The translations under genes and the position numbers were made by a program. The notes beneath the pieces were generated by a model. That model had not been told where the DNA came from, ran no database searches, and saw only the letters and a list, made by a program, of their open reading frames with translations. A stretch of 64,000 nucleotides of DNA from Bordetella sp. 02P26C-1 (GTDB taxonomy: Bacteria; Pseudomonadota; Gammaproteobacteria; Burkholderiales; Burkholderiaceae_B). The stretch spans positions 124,001 through 188,000 of the forward strand of contig NZ_WSJB01000005.1 of NCBI RefSeq assembly GCF_009763255.1, in the 5' to 3' direction. This document shows, one piece after another, positions 1 through 10,011 of this stretch; position 1 is the stretch's first letter, and every line of letters starts with the position of its first letter.

Positions 1-452
1 TAACGCAGGCCCGCCATGGCCTCGCCGATCGCGGCGAACCCAGGTTCACGCGCCTTGGGGCCGGTTTGACCGTAGCCGGACACACGCAGCATGATGAGGC
101 GGGGGTTGAGCTTGTGCAGCTCGTCCCATGACATGCCCCACTTTTCCATGGTACCGGGACGGAAGTTCTCGATCAGCACATCCGCCTCCGCGGCCAGCAT
201 GCGCACGATGTCCTGGCCCTCTTTTTGGCGCAGGTCTACACAGACGGATTGCTTGTTGCGCGATTGCGCTTCCCACCAGACAGAGGTGCCCTCATGCAGC
301 AGCCGCCATTTGCGCAGCGGATCCCCTTGTCCGGGCGGCTCGATCTTGATGACCTGCGCGCCAAAGTCCGCCAAGGTTTTCGCCGCGAACGGACCCGCGA
401 TCAGCTGTCCCAGCTCCAACACGCGAATTCCGGCCAAAATCTGTCCTGCCAT
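1..452 (-). CDS. CaiB/BaiF family CoA-transferase, N-terminal part (runs off window)
   Basis: Family III CoA-transferases move CoA between an acyl-CoA and a free acid, in organic-acid catabolism. The reverse strand from the ATG at 452 reads MAGQILAGIRVLELGQLIAG, then GPFAAKTLADFGAQVIKIEP. This is the standard opening of the family: an LDLxQ-like strand followed by a Rossmann-like segment. Further on come ENFRPGTMEKWG and the conserved SGYGQTGP loop. Only about 150 of roughly 400 residues lie inside the window, so the catalytic Asp and the substrate cannot be judged. It is divergent from the GST gene, across 259 bp in which I see no gene. Confidence 0.9.
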   Translation of the reverse strand, partial: MAGQILAGIRVLELGQLIAGPFAAKTLADFGAQVIKIEPPGQGDPLRKWRLLHEGTSVWWEAQSRNKQSVCVDLRQKEGQDIVRMLAAEADVLIENFRPGTMEKWGMSWDELHKLNPRLIMLRVSGYGQTGPKAREPGFAAIGEAMAGLR

Positions 453-711
453 GCCATTCCCTTGAAAGCGGTTTTCCCAGGCCGGCAGTGTGCGCGAAAG
501 TGGGTGGGCTGGGAATGATTGTTACGCGAAACGGGTTTCTGCAAATGGAAAAGCCCCTGGGTTGGCGGGACACGCACGCGTCACTGCCATGCTGCACCGG
601 TAGCGCCGCCCCGACCTTGCGCACACCTTTCCCCGCAATGGCCCGCGCACGAGCGAAAAGCGCGGCCGTGATACTTTTCTCTGTCACGCACCACCTTGCC
701 TGCGACCTCGC

Positions 712-1374
712 ATGACCGCTCTCGAACTGCCCGTTTTCTATTCGTTTCGCCGCTGCCCCTACGCCATGCGCGCCCGTCTGGCGCTGGCGGTCAGCGAGCA
801 ACCCTGCGAACTGCGCGAGGTCGTGTTGCGCGCCAAACCGCCGCAATTGTTGGCCGCCTCGCCCAAAGGCACCGTACCCGTACTCGTGCTGCCCGACGGC
901 GCGGTCATCGATCAGAGCCTGGATATCATGCGCTGGGCGCTTACCCGGCATGACCCGCAGCATTGGCTGGCCGCCGACCCTGATACCGCTGCCCAATACG
1001 ATGCCCTGATCGAACAATGCGATGGGCCGTTTAAAACCCATCTGGACCGCTACAAGTATCCGGTACGCTACGACAACGTAGACCCCCTCACCCATCGCGC
1101 GGCGGCCGGGGAAATCTTGGGCGCTTGGGATGAACGCCTCAGGCGCACCGATTACCTCTTCGGCCCACACCCCTGCCTGGCGGACATGGCTATTGCCCCG
1201 TTTGTGCGTCAGTTTGCGCAGATAGAACCGCAATGGTTCGATCAACAGCCATGGCCGGGGCTGCAGCGATGGTTAAAGGTTTTCCTGTCTACCGTGCTAT
1301 TTCAGCGCATCATGCACAAATATGCAGCCTGGGAGGCAGGCACGGAAACCGTGACGTTTCCCCCGCAGTGCTGA
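712..1374 (+). CDS. Glutathione S-transferase family protein
   Basis: A 220-residue cytosolic GST-fold protein. The N-terminal thioredoxin-like domain has a glutaredoxin-style CPYAMRARLAL segment at about residues 15-25, the cis-Pro loop GTVPVLVLPDG near 53-63 and the glutathione-anchoring IDQSLDIMRW segment. The C-terminal helical domain carries LADMAIAPFVRQF, the N-capping Asp motif of GSTs. The CPxA motif suggests a Cys-type (omega/beta-like) enzyme acting as a thiol reductase, but the substrate is unknown. It converges on the LysR gene with only 3 bp between stop codons. Confidence 0.88.
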   Translation: MTALELPVFYSFRRCPYAMRARLALAVSEQPCELREVVLRAKPPQLLAASPKGTVPVLVLPDGAVIDQSLDIMRWALTRHDPQHWLAADPDTAAQYDALIEQCDGPFKTHLDRYKYPVRYDNVDPLTHRAAAGEILGAWDERLRRTDYLFGPHPCLADMAIAPFVRQFAQIEPQWFDQQPWPGLQRWLKVFLSTVLFQRIMHKYAAWEAGTETVTFPPQC

Positions 1375-1377
1375 TCT

Positions 1378-2280
1378 TCACTGCACGGATTCACGGTGCA
1401 AGTGCGTCCAAAGCAATTTCGCCGCCACGTTCAGCGCCTCGACATCGCGCGCGCCGATCAAGAGCCAACGATGCGCCCATTCGTCGGTCAGCGGGATCAA
1501 ACGGATCGACATGGAACGCGCATGGGGTTCCGCAGCGATACGCGGCAGCACGCCCACACCACCCGTGGCGACCACCATGCGGCACAGCACATCGAAGCTG
1601 CGCACCTGGATCCGTAGACGCATCGCCTTGCCCAGCCGACGGCTTTCCTCATGCAAGCGCAGCGCCAGCGAGGTGGTCGGTGGCAGCGTCACATAGGCGT
1701 AGTCCAGCGTATCGACAAAAGCCACCCGGGACAGCCCTGCCAAGGGGTGTCTAGGCGGTGCAATCAAGACAAGCTCATCGGGCCGATAGCGCGCGGTCTT
1801 TAAGCCTTCTGCTGGCGTACGGTCGGCAAATACACCGATATCGGCGCGATTCTCCAGCAAAGCGGTCACGATATCCGTGCTGTTTTGCTCTTCCAGATCG
1901 ATGCGCACAGCGGGATGTTCGTCCATGAAGCCCGCCAGATCCTCGGGCAGGAACTGCGTCAATGACGAGGTATTCGCCGCGATCCGCACCTGCCCGCGTA
2001 CCCCTTGCGCGAAATCGGACAAACTGCCCGCCATCTGCTCGACTTCGTGCAGCACCCGTTGCACATGCGCCAGACAGGCCTGCCCCGCGTCGGTCAAGGC
2101 CACGCCGGCGGGATTGCGGTACAGCAACGGCGTGCCCAACGCGGCCTCCAGATCGGAAATCCGCTTGCTCGCCGCCCCCACCGCCAGATGCGACTGACGC
2201 GCGCCAGCCGAAATACTGCCCGCCCGGGCAACGGCCGCAAACAAGGCTAAAGTCGTGAGGTCAAAACGCGAGACATTCAT
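1378..2280 (-). CDS. LysR-family transcriptional regulator
   Basis: A 300-residue LysR-type regulator. The N-terminal winged helix-turn-helix is at residues 6-64 ([19 protein letters not shown], then a helix with [16 protein letters not shown]). The rest is a periplasmic-binding-like effector domain with the typical [21 protein letters not shown] start near residue 96. Start chosen at the ATG at 2280, which gives the normal family N-terminus. It is divergent from trmB, and LysR proteins often control the divergent neighbour, but trmB is an unlikely target. The effector cannot be predicted. Confidence 0.9.
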   Translation of the reverse strand: MNVSRFDLTTLALFAAVARAGSISAGARQSHLAVGAASKRISDLEAALGTPLLYRNPAGVALTDAGQACLAHVQRVLHEVEQMAGSLSDFAQGVRGQVRIAANTSSLTQFLPEDLAGFMDEHPAVRIDLEEQNSTDIVTALLENRADIGVFADRTPAEGLKTARYRPDELVLIAPPRHPLAGLSRVAFVDTLDYAYVTLPPTTSLALRLHEESRRLGKAMRLRIQVRSFDVLCRMVVATGGVGVLPRIAAEPHARSMSIRLIPLTDEWAHRWLLIGARDVEALNVAAKLLWTHLHRESVQ

Positions 2281-2355
2281 GCCGCAGATGCTACCTCACA
2301 TCGGGCGCTGCCCGGCGCGCAACATTTCGTCTGCGGCCCTACTACAATCCACCCC

Positions 2356-4064
<1,709 letters not shown>

Positions 4065-4073
4065 GGAGCCCTG

Positions 4074-4274
4074 ATGCAGATCATGCTAAACGGCACCGCA
4101 CGCGAGTGCGCGGCCGACACCACTGTCATTCAATTGCTGGAAGCGCTCGGCTATGCCGGCAAGCGCGTCGCGGTCGAGCGCAATGGCGAGATCGTACCCA
4201 AGAGCCAACATACAGCTGCCAAGCTGCAAGATGGCGATCAGGTCGAGATCGTCGTGGCCGTGGGCGGGGGTTGA
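4074..4274 (+). CDS. thiS: Sulfur carrier protein ThiS
   Basis: A 66-residue ubiquitin-fold protein that carries sulfur as a C-terminal thiocarboxylate for thiazole synthesis in the thiamine pathway. The C-terminus VEIVVAVGGG ends in the Gly-Gly needed for adenylation by ThiF and transfer to ThiG. The RVAVERNGEIVPKS segment is typical of the family. An RBS-like AAGGAG precedes the ATG. Unusually, thiG is not the next gene: 223 bp of hairpin-rich DNA and then a methyltransferase follow, so the partner must be elsewhere on the chromosome. Confidence 0.9.
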   Translation: MQIMLNGTARECAADTTVIQLLEALGYAGKRVAVERNGEIVPKSQHTAAKLQDGDQVEIVVAVGGG

Positions 4275-4280
4275 TCTTCC

Positions 4281-4450
4281 CTGTAGCGTAAGCGGCAAGC
4301 GGCGACGCGCATTGGTGACCAAGCGTTTCCGCACTAGGCGTCAACGCTACAGAGTGCATAAATGTTCAACGCTGAGCTACCGGCACCGGTGACCCCCTTG
4401 CGCCAGAACCTCTAAGGAGTACGCTGGCGCCTGGGTTGTCACCGGCGCCG
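4281..4450 (+). other. Two consecutive long inverted repeats in the 5' region of the methyltransferase gene
   Basis: Between thiS and the 4498 gene there are two nested hairpins and no ORF of interest. The first pairs 4281-4289 (CTGTAGCGT) with 4344-4352. The second pairs 4381-4397 with 4433-4450 (CGGCACCGGTGAC against GTCACCGGCGCCG), with an inner helix of GCGCCAG at 4400-4406 against CTGGCGC at 4424-4430. Its apical loop contains CTCTAAGGAG. There is no T-run, so a simple intrinsic terminator is unlikely. The RBS of the next gene (AGAGGAG, about 4485-4492) lies downstream of the structure. A regulatory leader is possible but unproven. Confidence 0.4.
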
Positions 4451-4497
4451 GAACACCGACGGTTTCCCACGCGCCGGCTCCCTTCAGAGGAGTCCAT

Positions 4498-5205
4498 ATG
4501 CTGCGCAAGCTATTTACCGAAGATACCTTGGCCGCTCAAGGTGCGGGCGCTCGCCTGCTGCGCATGGCAGGCGGCGCCGGACGGCGCGCGACGGGCCAGG
4601 TAGTTCGGCGCCTGCATCGCCACGCCTGGGTTGCCGAAAGAGTGCGCTTCGTCCGAGCCTGGCGTGCGAATCCCAAGAGTATTGGCGCCATACTGCCCTC
4701 CAGCGCGCGGTTGGCCGCCGCCATGACGCGTGACCTCCAACCGAATGACGGCCCTTGTCTGGAGCTAGGTGCGGGAACCGGTTCGTTTACCCGAGCCCTT
4801 ATCGCAAAAGGCTTTACTCAAGCCCAGCTCACCCTGGTCGAGATGGATCCGCAGTTCGCACGCCAACTTCGCGAGGAGTTTCCCGAGGCGTACGTCTACC
4901 AAGGCGACGCTGCACGCCTGGCCGATGTCCCGCTATTTGTCGATGGCTTGGCCGGGGTCGCGATCTGCGGCTTGCCATTGCTCAACATGCCGCTCAAAGC
5001 CCAGATCGGCATCCTGAGGGGTACCTTTGCGCAGCTGCGGCCAGCAGGCGCGCTGATATTGTTCACCTACGGCCCGCGCTGCCCCGTCCCGCTGCGGGTG
5101 CTGGACCGCCTGAACTTGCGCGCACGCCGTGTTGAAACGGTAATCGCGAACGTACCGCCCGCTCATGTGTGGAAACTGACGCGTCGGACTGCGGCAGGCG
5201 TCTGA
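4498..5205 (+). CDS. PmtA-like class I SAM-dependent methyltransferase (probable phospholipid N-methyltransferase)
   Basis: A 235-residue methyltransferase. The segment FVRAWRANPKSIGAILPSS at about residues 51-70 is characteristic of the PmtA-type phosphatidylethanolamine N-methyltransferase family. It is followed by the SAM-binding motif LELGAGTGSFTRAL (about 88-101), LTLVEMDPQFARQL and an IC(G)LPLLN motif resembling the SGLP motif of the family. The basic N-terminal helix fits membrane association. By family knowledge it would make phosphatidylcholine precursors from phosphatidylethanolamine, but members with other substrates exist. The start is set by AGAGGAG upstream of ATG. Confidence 0.8.
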   Translation: MLRKLFTEDTLAAQGAGARLLRMAGGAGRRATGQVVRRLHRHAWVAERVRFVRAWRANPKSIGAILPSSARLAAAMTRDLQPNDGPCLELGAGTGSFTRALIAKGFTQAQLTLVEMDPQFARQLREEFPEAYVYQGDAARLADVPLFVDGLAGVAICGLPLLNMPLKAQIGILRGTFAQLRPAGALILFTYGPRCPVPLRVLDRLNLRARRVETVIANVPPAHVWKLTRRTAAGV

Positions 5206-5368
5206 TTCGACGACGTCATACAATTTGTTACCCTATTACGGCAAACGGCCACATCTAGGCATGCAAATCGGCCCATAATGAAGGTTCCAATGGCATGCGG
5301 ATGTGCGATATCACGCGATCTGCGGCGAATCTGGCACTAAAATTGCCTAAACATGGGCGAGGAACGAA

Positions 5369-5815
5369 ATGGGTCTACTGAGCTTTATCAAGGACGTTGG
5401 TGAGAAACTCTTCGGCGCGCACGAGGCCCAAGCGGCATCGGTAGATGAGTTGAAAAAGGAGCTGGACAAGCACGGCCTGAACGCCGATGGTCTGGACATC
5501 AAGGTCGAAGGCGACAAAGTCACCGTGACCGGCGAGGCGGCTTCGACGGAAGAGGCCGAGAAGATCTCCTTGGCGCTGGGCAACACGGTTGGCGTGGCCC
5601 AAGTCGACAATCAGCTCACCGCCAAGCAGGCGACGCCAGAAGCCACCATGTACACCGTGAAGAAAGGCGACAACCTCTGGAAAATCGCCGAGGCGCACTA
5701 TGGCGCGGGCCAAGGCGCCAAGCATACGGTCATCTTCGAGGCCAACAAGCCCATGCTGACGCACCCCGACAAGATTTATCCCGGTCAGGTGCTGCGTATT
5801 CCGCCCCTGCAATAA
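5369..5815 (+). CDS. BON-LysM domain protein (Kbp/YgaU-like)
   Basis: A 148-residue protein without a signal peptide. It has an N-terminal helix (MGLLSFIKDVGEKLFG), a BON domain at about residues 25-85 (LDIKVEGDKVTVTGEAAS) and a C-terminal LysM domain (YTVKKGDNLWKIAEAHYG to HPDKIYPGQVLRIP). This architecture and length match the E. coli potassium-binding protein Kbp/YgaU, a cytoplasmic K+ sensor. Orthology is inferred from architecture. A strong intrinsic terminator follows at 5909-5940. Confidence 0.88.
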   Translation: MGLLSFIKDVGEKLFGAHEAQAASVDELKKELDKHGLNADGLDIKVEGDKVTVTGEAASTEEAEKISLALGNTVGVAQVDNQLTAKQATPEATMYTVKKGDNLWKIAEAHYGAGQGAKHTVIFEANKPMLTHPDKIYPGQVLRIPPLQ

Positions 5816-5908
5816 ACCCTTGCGATAGCAAATCCGTTCAAACTGGCAGCCCCCGCAGCGCTGCCGGTTTGTACCGGTGCGGACTATCCCCGCTCGCGCC
5901 GGTCAATT

Positions 5909-5940
5909 CGGCCAGACTCCGGTCTGGCCGTCTTTTTTTG
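5909..5940 (+). terminator. Rho-independent terminator after the BON-LysM gene
   Basis: A perfect 9-bp stem (CGGCCAGAC at 5909-5917 with GTCTGGCCG at 5922-5930) closes a TCCG tetraloop and is followed by TCTTTTTTT at 5931-5939. It lies 93 bp after the BON-LysM stop codon and separates that gene from the convergent ffh. Confidence 0.93.
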
Positions 5941-6011
5941 CATCCGCATTTGCCACAGCGGCACCCGCGCTGCCTCGCTGCAGCACAGGCCCCACCACCG
6001 CACGGACAGCG

Positions 6012-7421
6012 TTAGCGTAAGCCGCCAAAGCGTCCCAGGCCCTTCAAGCCGCCCATGGCGCGCATCATTTTCGCCATGCCGCCCTTTTTCATCTGCTTCA
6101 TCATGCCCTGCATCTGATCGAATTGGGACAGCAGACGATTGACCTCCTGCACCGGCACGCCGGCGCCCGCTGCGATACGGCGTTTACGCGACGCCTTGAT
6201 CAGCTCGGGCTTGGCGCGTTCGGCCGGGGTCATGGAATTCAGGATGCCTTCGGTGCGACGCAGTTGCTTTTCAGCCTGCCCGCCTTGCAGCTGACCGGCG
6301 GCCTGCTGGAATTGCGCGGGCAGCTTTTCTAGCAGCGAGCCCATATCGCCCAGCTTTTTCACCTGGCCGAGCTGTTCGCGGAAATCGTTCAGGTCGAATT
6401 TGTTGCCCGACTTGAGCTTGGTCGCGAGCTTTTGCGCCTCGGCGATGTCGATGTTCTTCTGCGCCTGCTCGACCAGTGACACGATGTCGCCCATGCCCAG
6501 CACACGCTGCGCCATCCGGTCGGGATGGAATGGCTCCAGGCCGTCGAGCTTTTCGGACACCCCGACAAACTTCAACGGCTTGCCCGTGACATGGCGCACC
6601 GACAGCGCGGCGCCACCGCGCGCATCGCCGTCCAGCTTGGTCAGCACCACACCGGTCAACGGCAACGCGTCGGCGAAAGCCTTTGCGGTATTGACCGCAT
6701 CCTGGCCCTGCATCGCGTCCACGACAAACAGCGTCTCGACCGGATTGACCAGATCGTACAGCGCGCGGATCTCGCGCATCATCGCTTCGTCGATGCCCAA
6801 GCGGCCCGCGGTATCCAGGATCAGCACGTCATAGTGATGACGGCGGGCATGGTCTACGGCATTACGCGCGATATCTTCTGGTTTCTGGCTGGGATCGGAG
6901 GGGAAAAAGTCGATGCCCGCCTGCGCGGCGACGGCTTTCAACTGATCGATAGCGGCCGGGCGATACACGTCGGCGCTGACCGTCAGGACCTTTTTCTTGC
7001 CGCTATTGCGGCCGTTTTGGGTATGGTTGCCCTCGGCCAGCCAGCGGCCGAGCTTACCAGTCGTGGTGGTTTTGCCGGCACCTTGCAGACCGGCCATCAA
7101 GATAATGGCGGGGGGCTGCACGGCCAGCGAGAGTTCGCCGGCGCCCGTGCCCAGATCGCCGCCCATCAGCGAAGTCAGCTCCTTGCTGACCACGCCCACC
7201 AGCGCCTGGCCAGGACTGAGACTACCCACGACCTCCTCGCCCAAGGCTTTCTCTTTCACGCGCGCGATGAAATCGCGCACGACAGGCAGAGCCACGTCGG
7301 CCTCGAGGAGCGCCATGCGCACTTCGCGCAGCATCTCCTGCGTATTGGCTTCGGTGAGGCGGGCTTCGCCGCGCAGCGTCTTGACGACGCGCGACAAACG
7401 TTGTGTCAGGTTATCGAGCAT
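6012..7421 (-). CDS. ffh: Signal recognition particle protein Ffh
   Basis: Ffh is the SRP54 GTPase that binds signal peptides and 4.5S RNA and docks ribosomes at FtsY. The 469-residue protein has the N domain (residues 1-90), then the G domain with P-loop GLQGAGKTTTTGKLGRWLA (about 107-125), DTAGRLGIDE and TKLDGDARGGAALS. The methionine-rich M domain follows, ending in QMQGMMKQMKKGGMAKMMRA. Start at the ATG at 7421 (MLDNLTQRLSRVVKTLRG). A short insertion rich in N/G/K (NHTQNGRNSGKKK) follows the P-loop region. It is divergent from the CcsA-like gene, a frequent beta-proteobacterial arrangement. Confidence 0.97.
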   Translation of the reverse strand: MLDNLTQRLSRVVKTLRGEARLTEANTQEMLREVRMALLEADVALPVVRDFIARVKEKALGEEVVGSLSPGQALVGVVSKELTSLMGGDLGTGAGELSLAVQPPAIILMAGLQGAGKTTTTGKLGRWLAEGNHTQNGRNSGKKKVLTVSADVYRPAAIDQLKAVAAQAGIDFFPSDPSQKPEDIARNAVDHARRHHYDVLILDTAGRLGIDEAMMREIRALYDLVNPVETLFVVDAMQGQDAVNTAKAFADALPLTGVVLTKLDGDARGGAALSVRHVTGKPLKFVGVSEKLDGLEPFHPDRMAQRVLGMGDIVSLVEQAQKNIDIAEAQKLATKLKSGNKFDLNDFREQLGQVKKLGDMGSLLEKLPAQFQQAAGQLQGGQAEKQLRRTEGILNSMTPAERAKPELIKASRKRRIAAGAGVPVQEVNRLLSQFDQMQGMMKQMKKGGMAKMMRAMGGLKGLGRFGGLR

Positions 7422-7598
7422 GAGAGGCGTTTCCGCTTACACTAGTTGATTGAACGGTGACCCGGGCGGGCTACTCCCGCTGGGCCACCCCCCGAGGTAC
7501 CAATCCCCGTAGAGGGCAGCCAGGCGCGGGCGCGACGACGGGCTTTTTGCCCCTGTGGCGCACGGCGCCGGAGAGGCCCCATCCAGACAACGGTTTTT

Positions 7599-8441
7599 AT
7601 GTCATTAGGCATTGTATTTCACGCAGCCGCCGCCCTGGCCTATGCCGTGCTCGGCACAGCCCTCTGGCAGCGCCTGCGCGGAGCCGGCCGCGTCGAGAAA
7701 ACCGGCAAGGTAGCGCGCTTGGGCCTGCTAGGCGCACTGGTTCTGCAGGGCGTGGCCCTGCAACAATCCATGCTGGGCGGCTCGCATCTGACCATAGGCT
7801 GGGCGCTGGCGCTGTCGGCGACGGTGTGGCTGGGCATGGTGGTGTTCTGGCTGGAAAGCTTTGTGGTGCGAATCGACGGCCTGCAGTTGCTGCTGCTGCC
7901 CGCGGCCACGATTGTGTGTGTGCTGGCAGCGATCTTTCCCGACGGCGTGCGCGTGCCGCATGCCGAGGATGGTTCGATACGCGTCCACCTGCTGATCGCC
8001 TTGGCCGCCTATGCGCTCATTACCGTGGCCGCGCTGCATGCCCTGCTGATGGCGCTGTTGGACCGGCATCTGCATCGCCCGCTGGAGACGCCCGCAAACC
8101 GCAGTCTGCTAGGGCGAGTCCTGGACGCCCAGGCGCCGCTCCTGGTGCAGGAACGCCTGCTGTTTCGCGTCATCTGGATCGGCTTTCTGGTCCTGACGGC
8201 GGCTGTGGTTACCGGCTCGGTCGCGTCGATGGAGCTGACTGGCAAGATCCTGCCCTTTGATCACAAAACAGTTTTCACCCTGCTGTCTTGGCTGACCTTT
8301 GGCGTATTACTGCTGGGACGCCATATACGCGGCTGGCGTGGCCGCGTCGCGTTGCGCTGGACTTTGACCGGTTTCGGCTTTTTAATTCTGGCCTACACCG
8401 GTACGCGTTTCGTGCTGGAAGTCATTTTGCAACGGAGCTGA
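7599..8441 (+). CDS. CcsA/YpjD-like inner-membrane cytochrome c assembly family protein
   Basis: A 280-residue integral membrane protein with about eight hydrophobic segments spread along its length. The C-terminal LPFDHKTVFTLLSWLTFG and IRGWRGRVALRWTLTGFGF segments match the CcsA/HemX-type core, including the conserved His-Lys and the Trp/Arg-rich loop. Homologues beside ffh are annotated as cytochrome c biogenesis protein or YpjD. A role in heme export or cytochrome c maturation is an inference from family. It ends 1 bp before the next gene, which starts with GTG. Confidence 0.82.
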   Translation: MSLGIVFHAAAALAYAVLGTALWQRLRGAGRVEKTGKVARLGLLGALVLQGVALQQSMLGGSHLTIGWALALSATVWLGMVVFWLESFVVRIDGLQLLLLPAATIVCVLAAIFPDGVRVPHAEDGSIRVHLLIALAAYALITVAALHALLMALLDRHLHRPLETPANRSLLGRVLDAQAPLLVQERLLFRVIWIGFLVLTAAVVTGSVASMELTGKILPFDHKTVFTLLSWLTFGVLLLGRHIRGWRGRVALRWTLTGFGFLILAYTGTRFVLEVILQRS

Positions 8442-8442
8442 A

Positions 8443-8700
8443 GTGGGCAAGCTGCTAATCTGGGTCATCGTCATCCTGGCCGTCATGATGGTGATGCGTA
8501 TCGTGGCTGCCCGCAACAGCACCCGGCACACGACGCGCCAATCCCCCCCAAAGCCACCCGCCCGCCAGCCTGGGCAGGGGCCGGTCGAATCCATGGTGCG
8601 TTGCGCGCATTGCGGCATTCACCTGCCCCGATCCGAAGCCACGCTACTTGATGGCAAGACCTGGTGCAGCCAGGAACACGCGCGACTCGGCGAGCGCTAG
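8443..8700 (+). CDS. PP0621-family small membrane-anchored zinc-ribbon protein
   Basis: An 85-residue protein starting at GTG, 1 bp after the CcsA-like stop. One N-terminal transmembrane helix (LLIWVIVILAVMMVMRIVAA) is followed by a polar Pro/Gln linker and a C-terminal knuckle (MVRCAHCGIHLPRSEA, then WCSQEHARL) with CxxC and C-x3-H ligands. This matches the PP0621 family found beside AmpD and CcsA-like genes in beta- and gamma-proteobacteria. Function is unknown. Confidence 0.82.
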   Translation: MGKLLIWVIVILAVMMVMRIVAARNSTRHTTRQSPPKPPARQPGQGPVESMVRCAHCGIHLPRSEATLLDGKTWCSQEHARLGER

Positions 8701-8780
8701 TCGAGTCATCCTGGCGGCCCCTTGAACCGGCAGTCAAGGCAGGCATAATGAGGCTTACGTATCCATAACGAGCCGCATCC

Positions 8781-9362
8781 ATGTCTTTTCGCTTAGATCG
8801 ACACGGGTGGCTCAGGCCCGCGACGAACGTGCGCCTGCTGCCCTCGCCCAACTGCGACGCCCGCCCTGCCGGGACGACGGTTTCTCTACTGGTCATACAC
8901 AACATCAGCCTGCCACCCAATGAATTCGGTGGCCCGCATGTCGCGGGGCTGTTCCTTAACCGCCTGGACTACGACGCGCATCCCTGGTTCGCACGACTAA
9001 AAGGCCTGCGCGTATCGGCGCATTTTTTCATCCGCCGCAACGGTGAAGTCGTGCAGTTCGTCGCCGCTGACAAGCGCGCCTGGCATGCCGGCGTATCGCG
9101 GTTCGAACGCCGCGAGCGCTGCAATGACTTTTCCATAGGAATCGAACTCGAGGGCACGGACACCTTGCCCTATACCGACGCGCAATACACGAGCCTGGCC
9201 AAATTGACGCGCACGCTGCGTGCGCGCTACCCGCTGCGCGCGGTGCGTGGCCACGAACATATCGCCCCCGGCCGCAAGACCGATCCGGGGCCCGCTTTTC
9301 AATGGACCCGTTTCGGGCGCTTGACTGGCTTTCTGCGCCGGCAGCTGCCCGGCCAATATTAA
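8781..9362 (+). CDS. ampD: 1,6-anhydro-N-acetylmuramyl-L-alanine amidase AmpD
   Basis: A cytoplasmic zinc amidase that cleaves anhydromuropeptides during peptidoglycan recycling. In many Gram-negatives its loss derepresses ampC beta-lactamase. The 193-residue protein has the amidase_2 zinc ligands: His in VIHNISLPP (about residue 35), His in VRGHEHIAPGRKTDPGPAF (about 154) and the Asp of KTDPG. The catalytic Glu is in FSIGIELEGTD. FGG and RVSAHFFIRRNGEVVQFV fit AmpD rather than the long AmiD-type enzymes. Confidence 0.94.
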   Translation: MSFRLDRHGWLRPATNVRLLPSPNCDARPAGTTVSLLVIHNISLPPNEFGGPHVAGLFLNRLDYDAHPWFARLKGLRVSAHFFIRRNGEVVQFVAADKRAWHAGVSRFERRERCNDFSIGIELEGTDTLPYTDAQYTSLAKLTRTLRARYPLRAVRGHEHIAPGRKTDPGPAFQWTRFGRLTGFLRRQLPGQY

Positions 9363-9371
9363 GGAATCAAC

Positions 9372-9992
9372 ATGCTAAAGATCTGGGGACGTTCAAGTTC
9401 GGTCAATGTACAAAAGGTCTTGTGGACGGCGCGCGAGTTGGCGCTGCCGCATACGGCCGAACAAGTCGGCGGCAAATTCGGCGGTTTGGACACGCCCGAA
9501 TATGGCGCGATGAACCCGAATCGCAAGGTGCCGGTCATCGACGATGGCGGACTGATCCTGTGGGAGTCCAACGCGATCGTGCGCTATCTGGCGGCGCGAT
9601 ACAGTGAAGGCGCCCTGTGGCCCACCGATGTCGCCGTACGCGCGCAGGCCGATCGCTGGATGGACTGGACAGCCACGGAATGGCAGCCGGCCATGGTGCC
9701 CGCCTTTTTAGGCTTGATCCGTACTCCTGAAGATCAACGCGACACGGCCGCGATCGAGGCATCGACGGCAAAAGCCAATCAGCTGGGGCAAATCCTCGAA
9801 GACGCCCTGCAGCAAAAGGAATACATCGTCGGCAGCCATCTGACCATGGCTGACATTGTTCTGGGCTGCGTGGCGCACCGCTGGCTTTCGCTGCCGATCG
9901 AGCGCCCCAAAACGCCCGCCATGAACACGTGGTATCGCCGGCTGATGACGCGCCCCGCCACCCAGGGCGTGCTAGTACTGCCGCTCTCCTGA
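9372..9992 (+). CDS. Glutathione S-transferase family protein
   Basis: A 206-residue GST-fold protein. The thioredoxin-like domain opens with LKIWGRSSSVNVQKVLWTAR, in which Ser residues replace the Cys motif (Ser-type active site). It continues with NPNRKVPVIDDGGLILWESN, containing the cis-Pro and the glutathione-binding ES pair. The C-terminal domain has LTMADIVLGCVAHRW, the conserved N-cap Asp. It begins 9 bp after ampD behind AAGGA and is probably co-transcribed with it. The substrate is unknown, and it is distinct from the GST at 712. Confidence 0.9.
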   Translation: MLKIWGRSSSVNVQKVLWTARELALPHTAEQVGGKFGGLDTPEYGAMNPNRKVPVIDDGGLILWESNAIVRYLAARYSEGALWPTDVAVRAQADRWMDWTATEWQPAMVPAFLGLIRTPEDQRDTAAIEASTAKANQLGQILEDALQQKEYIVGSHLTMADIVLGCVAHRWLSLPIERPKTPAMNTWYRRLMTRPATQGVLVLPLS

Positions 9993-10011
9993 GTCAAACG
10001 CAGTTGACCCA

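Noticed and set aside
292-1245. A 317-codon minus-strand ORF across the CoA-transferase start and the GST gene
   Set aside because: It overlaps two well-supported genes in other frames and has low-complexity, shadow-type composition.
6525-7445. A 306-codon plus-strand ORF opposite ffh
   Set aside because: Antisense shadow of ffh, whose GTPase and M-domain motifs are complete.
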